Positions 1-7,286 of a DNA stretch of 38,108 nt are shown here, piece after piece. How positions within the stretch are numbered: the stretch's first letter is position 1; the number at the start of each line of letters is the position of its first letter. Below the pieces are notes generated by a model, which made no database searches, was not told the origin of the DNA, and saw only the letters and a list, made by a program, of their open reading frames with translations. Source of the stretch: Planctomycetia bacterium. Lineage in GTDB: Bacteria; Planctomycetota; Planctomycetia; Planctomycetales; Planctomycetaceae. The stretch spans positions 1-38,108 of the forward strand of contig JAPLNX010000097.1 of the NCBI GenBank assembly GCA_026400935.1, given 5' to 3'. The position numbers and the translations under genes are program-made.

Positions 1-2
1 AA

Positions 3-89
3 TGGACGATGCCCATCCCGAAGTGGAAAGAGGCTCTCAACCACTTCGCCATCCTCTTCGAAGGACGAATGCCAAAAATCCTCAACTGA
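3..89 (+). pseudogene. Possible 3' end of a transposase gene (partial)
   Basis: An open frame enters from the left edge and stops at TGA 87-89. Its short tail (IPKWKEALNHFAILFEGR and a few more residues) reads like the C-terminus of a DDE transposase, but it is too short to place in a family. The next gene lacks its 5' end just downstream, so an insertion-sequence end here would explain that truncation. This is an inference from resemblance only. It could also be chance open frame. Confidence 0.22.
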
Positions 90-118
90 ACACAAACACT
101 TCAGCAAATTCCGCCTGA

Positions 119-1785
119 CACATAATTCCAGACAGGCCCCCGAGTGATGCTCGGATTGTCGTTTCGGCGAAGGGGCTGGCGGTGGAGATGCAGGAAGTGC
201 GGGTCGATGCCGAGATGAAGCCGGTCAATTTCTCGTTGAAGCCGGGGGGACACGTCCGTGTTCGCGTCGTCGACGAGAATGGTCGTGGCATTCCAAAAGC
301 CCGCATCTTCTTTCAGCGTTGGCGAGGCCGATTCCAATACTTTGAGTTCGATCACCGCAGCCAATACACCGACAACGACGGTGTCTGGGAATGGAACGAA
401 GCGCCGCTGGATGAATTCCAGGCAGACATCTGCCGCCCCGACGGAATGCAATTGTCGAGTCAACCGCTGATCGCTCGCGCCGACGAGTACGTCTTCAGAC
501 CGGCTACCGCGTTGATCGTGACCGGCCGAGTGGTCGATGCGAAAACCAAATAGCCGGTCGCGAAGTTCAAAGTCACGCCGGGGCTGCGGCGTGCCGATCG
601 GAAATTGAGCCCAGACTGGAAATCGCGAGACAGCTTTGATGCAGCGGGCGGTAAATACCAGATTCGGTTCGATAACGATGATCCAGCTTGCTTGGTTCGC
701 ATTGAGGCGTCCGGCTATCGCACGGCAACTTCGCGAGACATCAAACCGGACGAAGGACGGATCGAGATCCACTTCGAACTGCAGCCGGCCGAAGACATCG
801 CGTCCACCGTCCGCACCGCTTCGGGCGAGCCGGCCGCCGGAGCCAAGATTGCGCTGGGGCTGGCGGGTTCGCAGATCAGCATCAAGAACGGCGACATCCA
901 CGATGTATCGACTTACGCCACACGACTGGAAACCGACGCCAACGGACTCTTCCGCTTGTCGGCTCGCGACGAACCGTTCCAGTTGGTGATCACGCACCCG
1001 GCGGGATTCGCGCATTTGAAATCCGACGACGGTCCGGTTCCCAAACAATTGAAGCTGACGCCGTGGGCAAGAGTCGAAGGAACGTTTCACATCGGCCAGT
1101 CGCCCACCGCCGATGCGAGCCTGTTGCTGAATTCGGAAGGGATTCATTCGCACGGGAAGGACGTTCCCAGCATTTATTGCAGCCATCAAACAACCACCGA
1201 CGCGAAGGGAGGCTACGTCTTCGATCGTGTCTTTCCCGGTCACGGAAACATCGCTCGCGAGGTGCGGCTGACGATCAGTCCCGTCGAATCCAACGTGACC
1301 TCATCGCATCAAGTCGCTGTCGAATTCGTTTCAGGGAAAACGACCCGACTCGACTTGGGAGGTACGGGCCGCGCGGTTGTCGGCCAACTCGCGGCACCGC
1401 CCGGAGCTGCGGACCCGATTCATTGGAACTGGGCTCAGGTGCATCTGGAGTCTGACCTGCGCGAGCCGCCGTTGCCACCGAATATGGTCGGTGCCGCCAA
1501 CGATCCCGCGCTGCAGCCGCAATGGGACAAGTGGCTCAAGTCCGCCGCCGGTCGAGCGTGGCAAACCGCCTACAACGGATATCTCGCGGAGCGGGACAAT
1601 TCATCGCCAACGTCGCTCGCGATGGTTCATTCCAAATCGACGATGTCCCGGCCGGAAAGTATGTGCTCACGCTCCGCTTCCACCGAGACGCTCCCGGCAA
1701 CTTGCCCGACCGTCGCATCACCGTACACGAAGTCGATGACGAGCCGCTGAAGCCAGTGACACTCGGAGCGCTGAGGCTCGAATGA
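119..1785 (+). pseudogene. Carboxypeptidase-regulatory-like domain protein, decayed
   Basis: Frame 2 carries a continuous beta-sandwich-rich sequence of the carboxypeptidase-regulatory-like (CarboxypepD_reg) type common in planctomycetes, for example LKPGGHVRVRVVDENGRG and FQRWRGRFQYFEF. Three lesions are visible. Homologous sequence begins abruptly after an in-frame TGA at 116-118, so the 5' end is missing. A single TAG at 551-553 interrupts an otherwise continuous frame (VVDAKTK-stop-PVAKFKV). Near 1598 one base seems lost in a run of A: frame 2 ends in AERDNSS while frame 1 resumes as FIANVARDGSF and continues through DDVPAGKYVLTLRF to the true stop at 1783-1785. Family members are usually cell-envelope or secreted proteins of unknown function. 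Sequencing error could mimic the frameshift, but three independent lesions argue for a real pseudogene. Confidence 0.72.
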
Positions 1786-1852
1786 GAATTCCTCGCCGAC
1801 GCTGAGGCGATTGTGTACGGGGCCGAGTTCGCACCCCGTTAATGAGCGGGCG

Positions 1853-2980
1853 TTACAGATGCTTGGCGACGAACTCCCAGGCTGTGACGTCGTGGAATTC
1901 GTGGCCCCCTTCGAAGACGACGTGCTGGAAGCGATCTGCAAGTTTGAGTTTTGAATAGTACTCGGCAGAGATGATCGCTTGCGGCTTCCCGGCGTCGCGA
2001 TGATCGACGCCGTCTTTGCTGCCGGCTTGAATTTGACAGGCTCGCGGGCAGATCAGGGCGACGATGTCCGAGTCTCGGAACAGAGTAAAGCGATCCTTGA
2101 ATTTGAAGTCACTGGGGACGGTCAGTTCGTCACGCTCGTAGCGGCCTTCTTGGACTCCGTAGTAGCAACTGCAAACCGACACCTTGATTCGCGTATCCAT
2201 TGCCGGAGTCACCAGCGCGTAGTAGCCGCCGTATGACAAGCCGACCATGCCCACTCGCGAGCCATCGACTTCGGGCCGCTGCAAGATCACGTCGAGGCTA
2301 CTTGTGATCTTGGTGATCTCAATGGCGGTCAAACTCGTGCCGACCAATCGCAGACGTTCGTCGGTCCGGTTGCGGACGTCCTTCGGAAAACCTTCGGCCG
2401 AGAAGAGGTGTTGCGGAGCGAAGACGACGTATCCACGTTTCACTCCGCCGCGCACCATGTCGTGATAGTTCGAGCCGCCCTTGAAGAGCGCGACTTCTGG
2501 CGAGCCACCACCGCCGTGCATCGAAATCACCAGCGGGGCTTTCGCTCCGGCTTTCAGCGACTTCGGGATGATGTAGATGCCTTCGGCGTGAATTCCGGGA
2601 AGCACGGGAATCATCGCTCGGTAGTATGTGCCGATGTCGTCTTCTCCGATTTGTTTGAATGTCGCACCGCTCTGATCGACGTTGCCTGGTGGTGGATAGC
2701 CGATGCTGTCCGCGAAGGCTTTTCGATAACCCTGAGTCGACTTCTCGAAGGCCGTTGGCGACGAGTAATCGGCAGCGAGCGTCTTCTCTAGCCGAGTGCG
2801 GTCGTTCTTTTGCGTGATGATGTAGGCATCGAGTTCTCTGGCTTGCTCTGTTCGTAGAGGGTTCGAGTTCACAACGTCGTCCTCGAAGTATTTGGGAGCG
2901 GGCTTATCTTGAGCATGCGCCACTTCAATACAAAGCAGACTTAGCGACAAAACGAAAATCGAGTGCGAACATCGGATCAT
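1853..2980 (-). CDS. Secreted alpha/beta hydrolase (dienelactone hydrolase / acetyl xylan esterase-like)
   Basis: The 375-residue product starts with a signal peptide (basic MIRC, a hydrophobic core, cleavage expected after AHA at about residue 23), so it should act in the periplasm or outside. The alpha/beta hydrolase signature is clear: an oxyanion-hole HGGGG at 155-159, a nucleophile elbow GLSYGG with Ser249, and a late histidine in FEGGHEF (His360). The acid is probably one of the aspartates in GSKDGVDHRD (323-329). Substrate is unknown; planctomycete relatives are often annotated as acetyl xylan esterases or prolyl-oligopeptidase-like hydrolases. The ATG at 2980 is the only start that keeps the whole signal peptide. 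The gene is transcribed alone and converges on the pseudogene to its left. Family assignment is firm; the reaction is not. Confidence 0.85.
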   Translation of the reverse strand: MIRCSHSIFVLSLSLLCIEVAHAQDKPAPKYFEDDVVNSNPLRTEQARELDAYIITQKNDRTRLEKTLAADYSSPTAFEKSTQGYRKAFADSIGYPPPGNVDQSGATFKQIGEDDIGTYYRAMIPVLPGIHAEGIYIIPKSLKAGAKAPLVISMHGGGGSPEVALFKGGSNYHDMVRGGVKRGYVVFAPQHLFSAEGFPKDVRNRTDERLRLVGTSLTAIEITKITSSLDVILQRPEVDGSRVGMVGLSYGGYYALVTPAMDTRIKVSVCSCYYGVQEGRYERDELTVPSDFKFKDRFTLFRDSDIVALICPRACQIQAGSKDGVDHRDAGKPQAIISAEYYSKLKLADRFQHVVFEGGHEFHDVTAWEFVAKHL

Positions 2981-3243
2981 GTTATGAAAGTCCTTGTGAT
3001 GCAGCCGTCTCTCAAGAGCGGCTGACGAGCGGAGCGGGGATCAATCCGTCAAACTAACGTCACTCATTGTTGTCGGAAGCATCCCAAAAGACGACTTCGA
3101 TAGAACGACGCTGTGACGGCTCAGGGGAGAATTTGAAGCGGAATCCATTTGAACTCAACGTTGGCGATTGCCGAGTTGGTCAGAATTCATCACAACCACG
3201 AAATTGAATCTGTGCCTGAACCACAAACACTGGAGTCCTCATT

Positions 3244-3552
3244 GTGATCTTTGTTATCGCCACGATTGACTTGAATCCCGGCACGCGAGAAAGCTTCTTG
3301 AAGGAGTTTCACGAGATCGTTCCGCTCGTCCATGCAGAAGCAGGTTGCATTGAATACGGTCCGACGATTGATTCCATAACCGACGTGCCGACTCAATTGC
3401 CGTTGCGAGAAGACACAGTCACGGTCGTTGAAAAATGGGAGAGCCTCGACCATTTAAAGGCTCACTCTGTGGCTCCGCACATGGCGGCGTACCGTCCGAA
3501 AGTAAAAGACATCGTGCGTTCGGTGACGTTGCAGATTTTGGAGCCCGCGTGA
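3244..3552 (+). CDS. Antibiotic biosynthesis monooxygenase (ABM) domain protein
   Basis: This 102-residue protein has the size and pattern of single-domain ABM/YgiN-like monooxygenases. These are ferredoxin-fold dimers that oxidise quinols or related aromatics without a cofactor. Typical elements are the N-terminal strand FVIATIDLNPG, then HEIVPLVHAEAGCIEY, the central VVEKWESLDHLKAH and the C-terminal strand SVTLQILEPA. The start is GTG at 3244, preceded by GGAG at about 3233-3236. It lies between two minus-strand genes and ends in front of a two-way terminator. The substrate cannot be inferred. Confidence 0.82.
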   Translation: MIFVIATIDLNPGTRESFLKEFHEIVPLVHAEAGCIEYGPTIDSITDVPTQLPLREDTVTVVEKWESLDHLKAHSVAPHMAAYRPKVKDIVRSVTLQILEPA

Positions 3553-3590
3553 AGTCATGACAGAGGCGGCTCGCTTTTCGTGCCAAAAGA

Positions 3591-3625
3591 AAACGCGGAG
3601 CAGGTCAGCCACCTACTCCGCGTTT
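3591..3625. terminator. Bidirectional intrinsic terminator
   Basis: A perfect 10-bp stem (AAACGCGGAG with CTCCGCGTTT) is extended by a 4-bp AGGT/ACCT stem across one mismatch, with a CAGCC loop. T-rich tracts follow on both strands (CGTTTCGTTTTC on plus, CGTTTTCTTTT on minus). It sits between the convergent genes ending at 3552 (plus) and 3651 (minus) and should terminate both. Confidence 0.85.
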
Positions 3626-3650
3626 CGTTTTCTGCTTTGAGATTTTGAAC

Positions 3651-5312
3651 TCATATACCGGGGATATCGAGCTTTTCGTCGGACGCGATCTGCCGCAATT
3701 TCTTGAGACCGCGTGCTTCAAGTTGTCTCGCGCGTTCTTTGGTCACGCCGAATCGGTGTCCGACTTCCTCCAACGTTTGTGGTTCCGCTCCAGGACGTAG
3801 ACCAAAACGAAGCATGAGGATCTCTCGTTCGCGTGGTTCGAGCCGACCAAGAATTTTCATCAAAATATCGTGTTGAGTTTGGTTCTCCCGCTCAACTTGG
3901 AATTGGTTGGCTCGATCGTCCGAGGAGAACTGGAAGACCTCTTCGGCCCCTGTCTTGAACCGATCGAGCAACGTGTACTCGGCAGGAATCGAACGAGCAA
4001 AGTTCTTCATGATGGCCCATGAGGCATACGTAGAGAACTTGTTACCACGACTGAAGTCAAACTTTTCAATTGACCGGATCAGTGACATGTTGCCGTCGCT
4101 GACCATTTCGAAAAAGTTCGCATTGGGTCGCATGTGCTTCTTGGCAATTGAGACCACGAGCCTCAGATTGCTGCGAATCAAAAAATTCTTGACAGTCAGA
4201 CTTTCTTGCATCAGATGCTCGATCTCTTGCATGACACTGGCCCTTGGACGTTGCGGGGAGAGAGTCTTACGCAATTGTTCCGCTTTGAACTTCAGGTAGT
4301 TCATCTTGCGGAAGTAGTAGCCCTCTTCCTCGCGAGTCAGCAACGGGAGCTGGTAGAGGCTTTCGAGATACGGGGGCAGCCCCGCTGGCGGTGCGTGAAG
4401 CTCTTCAGACTCTCGCGGTGGAGCGTCACAAAGAATGGTTGTGCTCGCGTCCGAGAGTTGAAATGACTCGTGGTCCATGAATTCGATCGGTTGGTCAATC
4501 AACTGCTGCGCTCGCATCTCAGACAAGATGCGATAGATGCTGGACCGAGTCCGGCGGAATCGAGTGACCAGTTTCTCCATCGAAACATTCAGTCGCGAGA
4601 GCCGAAAAATCTCGCGTTTTTCTTCGTCCGTAAGCGGATTTGTCGCATTGGGAAAAACGGCATTCTCCGGATTTTGCTTGTCATATTGTTTCAAGGTATA
4701 TCGCACCGTTTCTGGTGCGCGGTCAAATTTCTTGGCGACTCGGTGGACCACTTCTGTCGGCGTTCCGCCCCACTTTGCCAAGCGACGTGCCCAGCGAATG
4801 ACGTTAAATCGCTCGTCATCCGAAAGTTGACTAAACCGGCTGCCACGCGCGACTTCTTCTCGATGGCTTAGAACGAACCGACGCAGCGAAGACTCCAAAA
4901 AACCGAGTTGTTTACGCCGACCGACGATAAAGCGTCGCGCTACAAGGCCTCGTTGTCGCCAGCGAGTGACTGTTTTAGTCGAAACGTGATAGCGGCTACT
5001 GACGTCCTGCAATGAAAGAACTGGCTCGTTGGCCATGTCCGTCGTCAGGTTCATGCTGGCCGACAAATCTTCGACGAAACAGTGCAGATCGTGAACTACT
5101 TCGTTGCCGGTGAGCGTCAAATTCGGATACCGATCCGGACGATAGTTTGTCAGTCGATGGCAAAGCTCGTCGTAACGATATGTTGAATCGGGCGTGATCT
5201 CTTCGATCAAGCGCTCAGCACGCTCGATTTGCTCCAACCGAACTGCCCCCGGAGTGAACCTGACTTGTTGATCGGTGAGCTGTTTTAGAACGGGGTTCTT
5301 GTAGCGAGTCAT
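3651..5312 (-). CDS. Sigma-70-family RNA polymerase sigma factor with N-terminal HTH extension
   Basis: The C-terminal half is an RpoD-family sigma factor. A region 1.2-like segment lies at about 310-340 (PPYLESLYQLPLLTREEEG), region 2 at about 378-440 (LRLVVSIAKKH, SDGNMSLIRSIEKFDFSRG, FSTYASWAIMKNFAR), and region 4 at about 487-545 (LEPREREILMLRFGL, then the helix-turn-helix TLEEVGHRFGVTKERARQLE). Only about 45 residues separate regions 2 and 4, so region 3 is shortened or missing. The first 300 residues are not sigma-like: a MerR/excisionase-like helix-turn-helix at about 98-125 (LSLQDVSSRYHVSTKTVTRW) is followed by more helical segments resembling HTH units (about 183-210 and 240-268). 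The ATG at 5312 follows AAGGAGAT with 9-base spacing. It is probably an alternative sigma factor with extra promoter or operator recognition; its regulon is unknown. Confidence 0.88.
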   Translation of the reverse strand: MTRYKNPVLKQLTDQQVRFTPGAVRLEQIERAERLIEEITPDSTYRYDELCHRLTNYRPDRYPNLTLTGNEVVHDLHCFVEDLSASMNLTTDMANEPVLSLQDVSSRYHVSTKTVTRWRQRGLVARRFIVGRRKQLGFLESSLRRFVLSHREEVARGSRFSQLSDDERFNVIRWARRLAKWGGTPTEVVHRVAKKFDRAPETVRYTLKQYDKQNPENAVFPNATNPLTDEEKREIFRLSRLNVSMEKLVTRFRRTRSSIYRILSEMRAQQLIDQPIEFMDHESFQLSDASTTILCDAPPRESEELHAPPAGLPPYLESLYQLPLLTREEEGYYFRKMNYLKFKAEQLRKTLSPQRPRASVMQEIEHLMQESLTVKNFLIRSNLRLVVSIAKKHMRPNANFFEMVSDGNMSLIRSIEKFDFSRGNKFSTYASWAIMKNFARSIPAEYTLLDRFKTGAEEVFQFSSDDRANQFQVERENQTQHDILMKILGRLEPREREILMLRFGLRPGAEPQTLEEVGHRFGVTKERARQLEARGLKKLRQIASDEKLDIPGI

Positions 5313-5400
5313 GATGGTGATCTCCTTCCCCAGCCGCTGCCTAACTTACGTGAGATAAGACGCAGTGTGACTGAAAAAAGTTCTGAAGATTACCGTGAAG

Positions 5401-5901
5401 TTATCGGACTTCTCCGAAGTGACTTACCGTCTTCGATGCCTCGACCTTCGTCACGGTTCCACGCACTTTGACGAATCCTGAAATCCCGACGATCACAGCT
5501 GCCAGTAACACGATGATCCCCATCCATTTTGCTCGTTGCTGCCGCATCTTTTCAAATGCTGTTGAGCGACCGACCAGTGCCGAAGCGATGAAGAAAATTC
5601 CGAACGCCAACAAGATCTTGGTTCCTATCAAGCCGTGATAGAGACCGTCCCCTTTATGTTTTGGCAACGCTTGGACGAAGTTATAGAAGCCACTAATTAT
5701 GAAAACGCCGATGCCACCATGCACGACTCGTTTCCAACGAGCGAGCAGTCGCTGTCGCAGTTGATCATGTTCCGCTTGCGGCAGTTCGGCTGCAGCCGGC
5801 ATAAGGACAAACCGCATAAAGACGGTTCCGCCCACCATCACAATTGTCGTCGCCACATGCATAAAACGGGAGAGAACATCAATCGCAAAGAGATCGTTCA
5901 T
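5401..5901 (-). CDS. Four-helix integral membrane protein (CopD-like)
   Basis: The 166-residue product has four predicted transmembrane helices: FMHVATTIVMVGGTVFMRFV, VVHGGIGVFIISGFYNFV, GTKILLAFGIFFIASALVG and MGIIVLLAAVIVGISGFV. A conserved histidine lies at the start of helix 1 (MHVA) and another in VVHGG. Spacing and histidines recall CopD/DUF2269-like membrane proteins, but that assignment is tentative. I chose the ATG at 5901 over an upstream TTG at 5919 because a GGAG lies ahead of the ATG. It stands between the sigma factor (83 bases downstream) and a long non-coding stretch. Confidence 0.72.
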   Translation of the reverse strand: MNDLFAIDVLSRFMHVATTIVMVGGTVFMRFVLMPAAAELPQAEHDQLRQRLLARWKRVVHGGIGVFIISGFYNFVQALPKHKGDGLYHGLIGTKILLAFGIFFIASALVGRSTAFEKMRQQRAKWMGIIVLLAAVIVGISGFVKVRGTVTKVEASKTVSHFGEVR

Positions 5902-6124
5902 TGTCGTCAAGCGCTCCAAGAGTCAGCGACCAAATTGGGCACTGAGTTACGTTGTTGAGGAATGCACGGAGTAGTGGAACTTGGTGCGGTTCTTTCGTGA
6001 AGTACCCCGAAGTGTGTGTGTGCGTGAGATCGCTCGCGGTGATTTTATTCGTAGCGAACTCCGTCGCTGCGACTTCGGACTACTTAGCAGCAGTTGCGAA
6101 GAAAAAGACCATCCCTAAAAAATG

Positions 6125-6156
6125 CAAGACCCGGCTCCCTAAGGAGCCGGGTCTTG
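6125..6156 (-). terminator. Strong intrinsic terminator (minus strand)
   Basis: A perfect 14-bp stem (CAAGACCCGGCTCC paired with GGAGCCGGGTCTTG) closes a 4-base loop at 6139-6142. On the minus strand the stem is followed two bases later by six T (complement of 6116-6121); the plus strand has no T tract. It therefore ends transcripts coming from higher coordinates: the response-regulator end of the nuo operon or a separate small transcript described below. Confidence 0.85.
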
Positions 6157-6294
6157 GGTACTCGTCGAAGGATCAAGGAGATTCTTCAGCCGAGCCGCCA
6201 CGAGCGGTAGCGACCGCTGAGGCTACTGACCAAGAGCGGCAAGAAAACTTCACCGGCCCTGGGTTGGGTGGCTGCCGAAACAGCCCGCCGACTT

Positions 6295-6339
6295 TTAGGC
6301 GTAACCACCTCGTTGGCAACTGGGACTAACTGAAATCAA
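6295..6339 (-). CDS. Mini-ORF (14 codons) with perfect Shine-Dalgarno
   Basis: On the minus strand AAAGGAGGTG precedes a TTG start by the ideal distance, and the frame encodes MISVSPSCQRGGYA before TAA. The ribosome binding site is the best in the neighbourhood, better than those of the adjacent full-size genes, which is the reason to list it. The frame is also open upstream to 6483, but that longer reading has no good start. Whether the peptide itself matters or only its translation cannot be judged from one sequence. Confidence 0.3.
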   Translation of the reverse strand: MISVSPSCQRGGYA

Positions 6340-6499
6340 GAAGCACCTCCTTTCTCGTGTTGAACCAGGCTCGGTGCAACCGGCTTGCCAGAAGACTCCG
6401 GTCGGCGTTGAGCCAGATGTTGGTCCCTCGGGCTGCGAGCCCGAACGATGGGCATATCGTGACAAAACTTCGACATCCGGCAAGACGAATAATCGCCGT

Positions 6500-7264
6500 C
6501 TAACCAGAATTTCGTTTTCTGTTTTTTTTCACCATCGCCGCAGCCCGCTTGAAGGGCTCTGTCTTGCGGAGCAATTCTCGCGGCTTTTTCACGATCGACT
6601 TTCGATCCAATCGAAACGCTGATGAGGCGGCTAGCGTTGGGTCGAGTTCCGTTGCCACCGTGTATCTCAGAGTCACTCGGACAAGTTCGGCAACTGATTC
6701 AACAGACAGCTTTGCCATGATTGAGGCACGCTGGTAGGAAACGGTAGACGTTGTATTACCAAAGATCTCCGCGATTTCGTTACTCGATAATCCATCAACA
6801 ACCAACTTCAGGACATCCTGCTCGCGTGGTGTCAGCAGCAAGAGTTTCTCACCAAACTGAACCATTTCCACTCGCACTTTGCGTGCATAATTCGCCGTCT
6901 GCATCGCACGTGTGACAAGCTCCACGAACGCTTTTTTGCTCGTGAATGGCTTTTCGACAAAGTCCACTGCCCCCAGCTTCATCGCTTGGACGGCGTAACT
7001 GATCTTTTTATGAGCGGTCATCGCGATCGTCGGAAGTATCCATTGCCGCCTGTTGAGTTCTTCTAAGAGCTCCAAACCATTCATCTTCGGCATGACAATA
7101 TCAAGCAACAAACAACCGGAATCATTCGGCTGAAACTCGCCCAAAAATTCGACCGCCGAATCAAACGCCTTAACCGGGATATTGACTGACTCAAGCCAAC
7201 GACACGCTGTATTCAGAAAATCGCGGTCGTCGTCCACGATAAAAGCCGTTTGAGCGTTGTCCAT
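6500..7264 (-). CDS. Response regulator, receiver + LuxR/FixJ-type HTH
   Basis: An N-terminal receiver domain (about 1-125) has the acidic pocket IVDDDRD, phosphoacceptor Asp55 in LLLDIVMPKMNG, the switch Thr83 in AMTAH and Lys105 in VEKPF. A GerE/LuxR-type helix-turn-helix follows at about 143-200 (LTPREQDVLKLVVDGLSSNE, then STVSYQRASIMAKL). The recognition helix has YQRA where FixJ relatives usually have VEVHRA. A basic tail of about 50 residues (KSIVKKPRELLRK, VKKNRKRN) extends beyond the family norm. The ATG at 7264 follows GAGG. The gene starts 22 bases after nuoN on the same strand, so it is probably the last gene of the nuo transcript. No histidine kinase lies nearby. Confidence 0.88.
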   Translation of the reverse strand: MDNAQTAFIVDDDRDFLNTACRWLESVNIPVKAFDSAVEFLGEFQPNDSGCLLLDIVMPKMNGLELLEELNRRQWILPTIAMTAHKKISYAVQAMKLGAVDFVEKPFTSKKAFVELVTRAMQTANYARKVRVEMVQFGEKLLLLTPREQDVLKLVVDGLSSNEIAEIFGNTTSTVSYQRASIMAKLSVESVAELVRVTLRYTVATELDPTLAASSAFRLDRKSIVKKPRELLRKTEPFKRAAAMVKKNRKRNSG

Positions 7265-7286
7265 GATGCCTCAGAGGTTGACCTTG

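Larger units (their letters stand above)
6125..6450 (-). ncRNA. Candidate structured RNA / 3' leader region between response regulator and terminator
   Basis: No protein gene of normal size explains 6157-6499. Read on the minus strand it holds a perfect 7-bp hairpin (TCGGGCT-GCG-AGCCCGA, 6428-6444), a canonical ribosome binding site with a 14-codon ORF (6295-6339), a GGCTG/CAGCC hairpin after that stop, an AGCGGT/ACCGCT hairpin, and then the strong terminator at 6125-6156. This order (hairpin, mini-ORF, hairpins, terminator) is what an attenuator-like leader or a small dual-function RNA looks like, but no downstream gene lies on the same strand within range. I could not match it to a known RNA family: no RNase P, SRP, tmRNA or cobalamin-riboswitch core motif is visible. 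Confidence 0.35.

Noticed and set aside
5952..6329. Plus-strand open frame of 125 codons covering the terminator region
   Set aside because: No ribosome binding site, a TTG start, and it reads through a perfect terminator hairpin and the antisense of the mini-ORF. The minus-strand structure explains the region better.
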